DNA from: Neisseriaceae bacterium
GTDB taxonomy: Bacteria; Pseudomonadota; Gammaproteobacteria; Burkholderiales; Neisseriaceae
Direction of reading: 5' to 3'
DNA: 8,935 nt
Assembly: GCA_017518785.1 (NCBI GenBank)
Contig: JAFWUA010000003.1
Location: forward strand, 1 to 8,935
Under the pieces are notes generated by a model. It saw nothing but the letters and a program-made list of their open reading frames with translations. It had not been told where the DNA came from and did no database searches. This document shows positions 5,602-8,935 of this stretch, one piece after another. The stretch's first letter is position 1. Every line of letters begins with the position of its first letter. The position numbers were made by a program, and so were the translations under genes.

Positions 5602-6924
5602 TTAAGCTTGAATATTGCCACCGTACATCACTTCATCAAAAGTGATGTTTTTATCGGTTACTTTGGCTTTACTCAAAATAAACTCAACAACATTTGCCTC
5701 AGTTGCCAATGCAATTGGACCTTGCATATTATCTTTGCTATTTAAATAGTATTTGATTACTTCTTCTGGATCTTCATAACTTTCAGCAAATTCATTGATA
5801 ACTTTACGAACCTGTGCATCAGTCGCACGCAAATCGTTTTTATCAACAATTTCAGAAATTATTAAACCCAAAGAAACACGACGTTTAGCACGTTCTTCAA
5901 AGAAAGAATCTTCTAATTTACCCATTTGTTCAGGTTTCATACCTTGTGATTTGAAATACCCTTCCATTTCAGAACGCAAACGAGAAACTTCTTGTGATAA
6001 CAATGATTTAGGTACTTCCGGCAGACTTACATTATCCAAAAGAACTTTCATAACATTTTCTTTGGTCATGCTATCAGTACGACGTTTAACTTCGCGTTCG
6101 ATATTTTTCTTGATTTCTTCACGCATTGTATCAACGTTACCATCTTCAATGCCAAGACTCATAGCAAATTGTTCATTAATTTCTGGAAGATTATACTCTG
6201 CCACATTTTTCAAGCTAATTGTAAATACAGCAGTTTTACCAGCCACATCCTTGCCATGATAATCATCAGGGAAAGTAACAGAAACATCATTGCTTTCACC
6301 CTCTTTCATACCGATTAAGCCTGCTTCAAACTCTGGCAACATGCGACCTTCGCCCAAAACAAAAGGATAATTTTCCGCTTTGCCACCGGCAAAAGGAGTA
6401 CCATCAATCTTGCCATCAAAATCAATAATCACTCTATCACCATTTTGAGCTGGACGTTCTACATAGTTAAAAACAGCACGTTGCTTACGTAAAATCTCAA
6501 TGGTGCGTTCCATATCATCATCAGTTATATCCGAACAAACACGCTCCACTTCTTTTTCAGACATATCTGGAATAACAACATCTGGAATCACTTCAAACAC
6601 TGCATCAACGGTGAAATTATTTTCATCTTCTTGTTTTTCAGTTGCAGTTAAATTTTGTAATGTAGCAACTTTCCACTTTTCCTCACCGGCTAAACGATAG
6701 AACATATCAACTGCACTATCGTTCAAAACATCGTTTTGGATAGATGCACCGTACATGCTTTCAATCATACGCATCGGTGCTTTACCAGGACGAAAACCAT
6801 CAATACGGGCACGTCTTTGAGTATTTCGCAAACGTGCCGCAACTTGGGAGCGAATATCACTCCATGGAATTGATAATGTGGTTTTACGCATCAAACCTTC
6901 CAAATTTTCGACTGTAACTGCCAT
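5602..6924 (-). CDS. tig: Trigger factor, ribosome-associated chaperone
   Basis: A complete 440-residue protein (E. coli 432) that binds at the ribosome exit tunnel and assists folding of new chains, with peptidyl-prolyl isomerase activity. The N-terminal ribosome-binding domain (about 1-115) has the signature GFRPGKAP at 43-50. The FKBP-type domain follows (about 155-245, starting with GDRVIIDFDGKIDGTPFAGG). The C-terminal SurA-like chaperone arms span about 250-430. The start ATG 6924-6922 has AAAGG about 11 bases upstream. An exact DUS-like word lies in the codons for Ser-Leu-Pro-Glu (residues 300-303). It is upstream of clpP and clpX on the same strand, the common bacterial order, but a hairpin and a MITE-like element separate it from them. 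It diverges from the thioesterase gene across 177 bp. Confidence 0.98.
   Translation of the reverse strand: MAVTVENLEGLMRKTTLSIPWSDIRSQVAARLRNTQRRARIDGFRPGKAPMRMIESMYGASIQNDVLNDSAVDMFYRLAGEEKWKVATLQNLTATEKQEDENNFTVDAVFEVIPDVVIPDMSEKEVERVCSDITDDDMERTIEILRKQRAVFNYVERPAQNGDRVIIDFDGKIDGTPFAGGKAENYPFVLGEGRMLPEFEAGLIGMKEGESNDVSVTFPDDYHGKDVAGKTAVFTISLKNVAEYNLPEINEQFAMSLGIEDGNVDTMREEIKKNIEREVKRRTDSMTKENVMKVLLDNVSLPEVPKSLLSQEVSRLRSEMEGYFKSQGMKPEQMGKLEDSFFEERAKRRVSLGLIISEIVDKNDLRATDAQVRKVINEFAESYEDPEEVIKYYLNSKDNMQGPIALATEANVVEFILSKAKVTDKNITFDEVMYGGNIQA
6016..6027 (-). repeat. Candidate DNA uptake sequence inside tig
   Basis: An exact AGTCTGCCGGAA read on the minus strand, in frame with tig as part of Val-Ser-Leu-Pro-Glu. 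No inverted partner is nearby. Together with the galE copy it shows that the word is tolerated in coding sequence, as expected of uptake sequences and not of a pure terminator element. Confidence 0.65.
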
Positions 6925-7101
6925 ATTTAATAAACCTTTTATGTAATAAACTCAAAAAATTAGCGAAGCTTTTTTATTAATTTTGCCCGCATCAAAAATT
7001 AAAAACCACGTAGTGTAACACAAACCAATTTTATTTAGTAAAAAAATACCTATGTAATTATGATAGTATCAAACTTTGCATCTAATTTTAGGTATAAGAC
7101 A

Positions 7102-7530
7102 ATGGCACGAGTACAAATTTCACTACCAGATTTTATATTTGAAACCAATATCGCCGTACAAATTGGCGATATTAACTACGGCAATCATCTTGCCAACGAT
7201 GCCATTTTAAAACTATGCCATGAAGCAAGATTACAATTCCTACAAAAACACGGTTACACAGAAATGAATGTGGACGGTTGTGGTTTAATTATGGCAGATG
7301 CAATGATTAAATTCTCACACCAAGCATTTTATGGTGATATTTTAACCTTTCGCATTGGAATCGACTCTATCGAACGAGCAGGCTTCTCGCTAATAACTCA
7401 AATCTACAATCAAACTCGTGCACAAGAAACAGCCATAGTTAAAAACGGTATGGTGTTTTTCGATTATCAAAAACAAAGTATTTGTAGCACTCCATTAGCA
7501 TTTAAACAACGTTTCCGGCAGACTTTTTAA
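7102..7530 (+). CDS. Hotdog-fold acyl-CoA thioesterase (4HBT/YbgC-like family)
   Basis: A 142-residue single-domain protein of thioesterase size. Residues 20-45 (QIGDINYGNHLANDAILKLCHEARLQ) follow the family pattern in which a D/N-rich loop with N-x-x-H leads into the long central hotdog helix. A glycine-rich turn and MIKFSHQAFYGDILTFRIGI (68-87) match the next strands. Members hydrolyse acyl-CoA thioesters; the substrate is not predictable here. The start at ATG 7102-7104 is chosen because AGG lies about 9 bases upstream and because the family starts near MARVQISLPDF; an in-frame ATG at 7060 lacks a ribosome binding site. The last residues (RFRQTF) are encoded by the left arm of a DUS hairpin, and the stop codon lies in its loop. 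It is the only plus-strand gene in the middle of the window, divergent from tig. Confidence 0.88.
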   Translation: MARVQISLPDFIFETNIAVQIGDINYGNHLANDAILKLCHEARLQFLQKHGYTEMNVDGCGLIMADAMIKFSHQAFYGDILTFRIGIDSIERAGFSLITQIYNQTRAQETAIVKNGMVFFDYQKQSICSTPLAFKQRFRQTF

Positions 7531-7559
7531 GTCCATAAATTGATAAGTCTGTCGGAAAC
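7511..7559 (+). terminator. DUS-pair hairpin overlapping the 3' end of the thioesterase gene
   Basis: Arms GTTTCCGGCAGACTT (7511-7525) and AAGTCTGTCGGAAAC (7545-7559) pair at 14 of 15 positions, the exception being a possible G-U, with a 19-base loop holding the TAA stop. The left arm contains the exact 12-mer on the minus strand; the right arm has one change (T for C). Only a short CTTTA follows, so this is a poor classical terminator for the plus strand. Confidence 0.6.
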
Positions 7560-7595
7560 TTTACCACAACCATCAAACCACAAAAAACACGCATA

Positions 7596-7750
7596 GAAAC
7601 TCCTGCCAAACTCGATTTTCCCATTATTCGTCGTTCTGACCTTGAACAAATGTGAAGGGGAAGTGAAGAATATTTTTTAGTTAACAAACAATTAGATTCT
7701 TCCATTTCGCTTCTCTCAATGCTACGAATGACTAGTTTTGCAAAGATTTC
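7596..7750. mobile_element. MITE-like element, family A, copy 2 (inverted relative to copy 1)
   Basis: A 155-bp non-coding stretch homologous to the reverse complement of 3121-3252. Shared blocks include ACTCGATTTT and ATTATTCGTC near the left end, GAAGAAT and TTAGATTCTTC in the middle, and AGTTTTGCA at the right end. Its ends (7596-7614, 7732-7750) agree as inverted repeats at only 13 of 19 positions, so it looks older or decayed compared with copy 1, and the clean internal 14-bp hairpin is eroded. No coding capacity and no clear target duplication. Its right end abuts a DUS-like arm. Confidence 0.65.
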
Positions 7751-7814
7751 AATCTGCCGAGAAACTATTTAAACTTTTCAGGCAGACTTTAATTTATTAA
7801 TAAGTCTGCCGGAA
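7751..7814 (-). terminator. Three DUS-like arms after aqpZ; hairpin 7777-7814 as candidate terminator
   Basis: Arm 1 is AATCTGCCGAGAAAC (7751-7765), arm 2 TTCAGGCAGACTT (7777-7789), and arm 3 AAGTCTGCCGGAA (7802-7814, containing an exact 12-mer at 7803). Arms 2 and 3 pair at 12 of 13 positions with a 12-base loop, 22 bases after the aqpZ stop codon. Arm 2 could instead pair less well with arm 1. There is no strong T-tract on the minus strand after the stem, so the terminator reading is tentative. Confidence 0.5.
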
Positions 7815-7836
7815 TTAATTTTTTCTTAACACTAAA

Positions 7837-8511
7837 TTAATCTTTATTATCAATCACTTTCCAAGCAAAAGCGGCTAATGCACCACCAGCAAATGGTCCT
7901 ACAATGAAAATCCACACATTTGCCAATGCACTACCGCCTTGAAATATTGCAGGAGCAATAGAGCGGGCTGGATTAACCGAAGTTCCTGTATAGCGAATAC
8001 ACACCAAATGCACCAAAACTAACGCTAAACCAATTGCAAAACCTGCTAACTTATTGGTTGCATTGTTGGCTTTGGCAGTTGCTCCCAATACCACCAAAAC
8101 AAATACAAAGGTAAAAACTATTTCTGCCAATAAGCCAGCGATAACGGATACGCCTTGTTGCAAATCATTCGCCCCTGTGCCGGTTAAACCATCAACATTT
8201 GAGGTTAAAGCGAACAGTAAGCTAGACCCAATAAATGCACCAATCACTTGGAATACCATATACATGATTGCATCTTTGGCTTCCATTCTACCACTTAATA
8301 AAACACCCAAAGTGATAGCAGGATTAATATGGCAACCTGAAATACCTCCAATGGTATAAGCCATAGCCACCACTGCCAAACCAAACGCCAAAGCCGTACC
8401 AACTACCGCAGGAATGTTTGCCACAGGGTCGCAACCCAAACTCACAGCAACACCGCAACCCATTAATACCAAAACCATTGTGCCGAACATTTCAGCTAAA
8501 TATTTTTTCAT
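7837..8511 (-). CDS. aqpZ: Aquaporin Z, water channel
   Basis: A complete 224-residue inner-membrane protein of the MIP family (E. coli AqpZ has 231), with six hydrophobic segments and two half-helices. The two NPA motifs are at residues 63-65 (SGCHINPAITLG) and 180-182 (GTSVNPARS). The four positions of the aromatic/arginine filter are Phe43, His168, Thr177 and Arg183, the same set as in E. coli AqpZ (Phe43, His174, Thr183, Arg189), which predicts a water-selective pore and argues against a glycerol facilitator. The start ATG 8511-8509 has GGAG about 7 bases upstream. It is monocistronic on the minus strand, converging on the thioesterase gene and diverging from pnp. A TATACT box upstream is the best promoter candidate. 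Confidence 0.97.
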   Translation of the reverse strand: MKKYLAEMFGTMVLVLMGCGVAVSLGCDPVANIPAVVGTALAFGLAVVAMAYTIGGISGCHINPAITLGVLLSGRMEAKDAIMYMVFQVIGAFIGSSLLFALTSNVDGLTGTGANDLQQGVSVIAGLLAEIVFTFVFVLVVLGATAKANNATNKLAGFAIGLALVLVHLVCIRYTGTSVNPARSIAPAIFQGGSALANVWIFIVGPFAGGALAAFAWKVIDNKD

Positions 8512-8531
8512 ACAGAAACTCCATCAAATTA

Positions 8532-8537
8532 AGTATA
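8532..8537 (-). promoter_or_regulatory. Candidate -10 box of aqpZ
   Basis: TATACT on the minus strand, 5 of 6 to consensus, about 20 bases before the aqpZ start codon. It would give a leader of roughly 12 bases and has no good -35 box at 16-18 bp, so it is uncertain. Confidence 0.25.
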
Positions 8538-8601
8538 GACAAGTTTATGATAACTCTTTTTTCAGTATCAAAGTATTGTTAACCGTATTTCTAACATAAA
8601 T

Positions 8602-8640
8602 AGTCTGCCGGAAAACTTTTAAAACGGTTTACGACAGATT
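8602..8640. repeat. Imperfect DUS hairpin between divergent aqpZ and pnp
   Basis: The left arm holds an exact AGTCTGCCGGAA (8602-8613). The right arm GGTTTACGACAGATT (8626-8640) is a decayed complement, matching at about 11 of 15 positions. A T-tract (ATTTTTTAT) follows on the plus strand. No gene ends here: both neighbours start on either side. It is therefore probably a DNA uptake sequence or an insulator and not a gene terminator. Confidence 0.5.
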
Positions 8641-8653
8641 TTTTATAAACCTA

Positions 8654-8685
8654 TTCACAATAAATAAAGCAATTAATGATAGAAT
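8654..8685 (+). promoter_or_regulatory. Candidate pnp promoter region
   Basis: TTCACA (8654-8659, 5 of 6 to the -35 consensus) precedes TAGAAT (8680-8685, 5 of 6 to the -10 consensus), but the 20-bp spacing is long. TGATAG at 8677-8682 would give 17 bp with a poorer -10. Either would start transcription around 8690, leaving a leader of about 130 bases that includes the large hairpin. Confidence 0.3.
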
Positions 8686-8694
8686 GGAGGGTTC

Positions 8695-8730
8695 ATGAAA
8701 TACAAATTGTGTGCCGCTAATGCAAACTGA
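8695..8730 (+). CDS. Possible 11-residue leader peptide upstream of pnp
   Basis: ATG 8695-8697 opens a reading frame of 11 codons (MKYKLCAANAN) ending in TGA at 8728-8730. GGAGGG (8686-8691) lies just before it, the strongest Shine-Dalgarno sequence in the window although the spacing is short. The stop codon falls at the base of the pnp leader hairpin, so translation here could affect the fold. A frame this short is easily produced by chance, and if transcription starts near 8690 the ribosome site would be truncated. No family is recognised. Confidence 0.25.
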   Translation: MKYKLCAANAN

Positions 8731-8791
8731 AACGCTAATTAAATAGGTTGTACAAAACAGTTTATTTAATTAGAGTTTCAGTGTTTGGCGG
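8714..8791 (+). promoter_or_regulatory. Long hairpin in the pnp 5' leader
   Basis: CTGAAAC-G-CTAATTAAATA (8727-8745) pairs with TATTTAATTAGAGTTTCAG (8763-8781), 18 of 19 positions, with a 17-base loop. After small bulges CAAA/TTTG and CCGC/GCGG extend the stem outward. The end lies 32 bases before the pnp start codon and no T-run follows, so it is not a terminator. In E. coli an RNase III-cleaved stem in the pnp leader is used by PNPase for self-repression; the position and shape here suggest the same mechanism, by analogy only. Confidence 0.65.
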
Positions 8792-8823
8792 TTGTTATTA
8801 TATTGATTATAAAGGAAATAATT

Positions 8824-8935
8824 ATGTTTAATAAACATACAAAAACATTTCAATACGGACAACATACCGTAACATTAGAAACAGGCGAGATTGCACGGCA
8901 AGCGTCTGCGGCGGTTAAGGTTTCTATGGGTGATA
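8824..8935 (+). CDS. pnp: Polynucleotide phosphorylase, N-terminal part (cut by window edge)
   Basis: The first 37 codons of pnp: [20 protein letters not shown], then [17 protein letters not shown]. This is the conserved start of the first RNase PH domain of PNPase, and the form beginning MFNKH is what I recall for Neisseria PNPase. The enzyme degrades RNA 3' to 5' with phosphate and works with RNase E in the degradosome of many proteobacteria. AAAGGA (8811-8816), 7 bases before ATG 8824-8826, is a good ribosome binding site. rpsO, its neighbour in E. coli, is not directly upstream; aqpZ, divergent, takes that place. A long leader hairpin precedes it. The catalytic and KH/S1 domains lie outside the window. 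Confidence 0.95.
   Translation, partial: MFNKHTKTFQYGQHTVTLETGEIARQASAAVKVSMGD

Noticed and set aside
5795..6259. Plus-strand open frame of 154 codons inside tig
   Set aside because: Its length reflects the codon pattern of tig on the other strand; low-complexity Ser/Arg/Thr product with no recognisable domain.
7502..7705. Minus-strand open frame of 67 codons
   Set aside because: It runs across the DUS hairpin and the family A element, which are non-coding repeats, and has no homology-like features.
8714..8791. pnp leader hairpin as a rho-independent terminator or attenuator
   Set aside because: The sequence after the stem (TTGTTATTATATTG) lacks a continuous T-run and the hairpin lies directly ahead of an intact ribosome binding site.

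Overview
The window looks like a chromosomal segment from a low-GC member of the Neisseriaceae (Betaproteobacteria). The evidence is the sequence character of the PurL, SmpB, GalE, trigger factor, ClpP, ClpX and PNPase products, plus many copies of a 12-base word (AGTCTGCCGGAA). That word behaves like a Neisseriaceae DNA uptake sequence (DUS): it occurs singly, inside genes, and above all as inverted pairs forming hairpins after genes. The closest DUS dialect I remember is that of Simonsiella (AGGCTGCCTGAA, 10 of 12 identical). The genus cannot be fixed from this window.

Layout. From the left edge to 6924 every gene is on the minus strand: the N-terminal part of purL (1-322), smpB (371-814), galE (879-1892), a class II histone-deacetylase-like amidohydrolase (2029-2991), clpX (3479-4705), clpP (4712-5329) and tig (5602-6924). 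A hotdog-fold thioesterase gene (7102-7530) is on the plus strand, divergent from tig. aqpZ (7837-8511) is on the minus strand and converges on the thioesterase gene. The start of pnp (from 8824, running off the right edge) is on the plus strand.

The genes are housekeeping: purine synthesis, trans-translation, UDP-sugar supply, co-translational folding, ATP-dependent proteolysis, water permeability and RNA turnover. tig, clpP and clpX keep the common bacterial order, and SmpB/tmRNA tagging feeds substrates to ClpXP.

The unusual content lies between the genes. Four small non-coding elements with terminal inverted repeats (MITE-like) are present. Family A is at 3121-3252 and, in opposite orientation, at 7596-7750. 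Family B is at 3306-3447 and 5384-5548. Both families share the terminal core TTGCAAAACT, and three element ends abut a DUS-type hairpin arm at nearly the same junction. The copy at 5384-5548 appears to have inserted into the tig terminator: the flanking 7 bases (AAGACTG) are duplicated and the hairpin is now separated from its T-tract. The copy at 3306-3447 lies between clpX and its terminator. Upstream of pnp there is a long imperfect hairpin (8714-8791) preceded by a possible 11-codon reading frame. GalE carries a Cys at the gatekeeper position equivalent to E. coli Tyr299, which predicts activity on N-acetylated UDP-hexosamines as well. No tRNA, rRNA, CRISPR array, transposase gene or prophage gene was seen.
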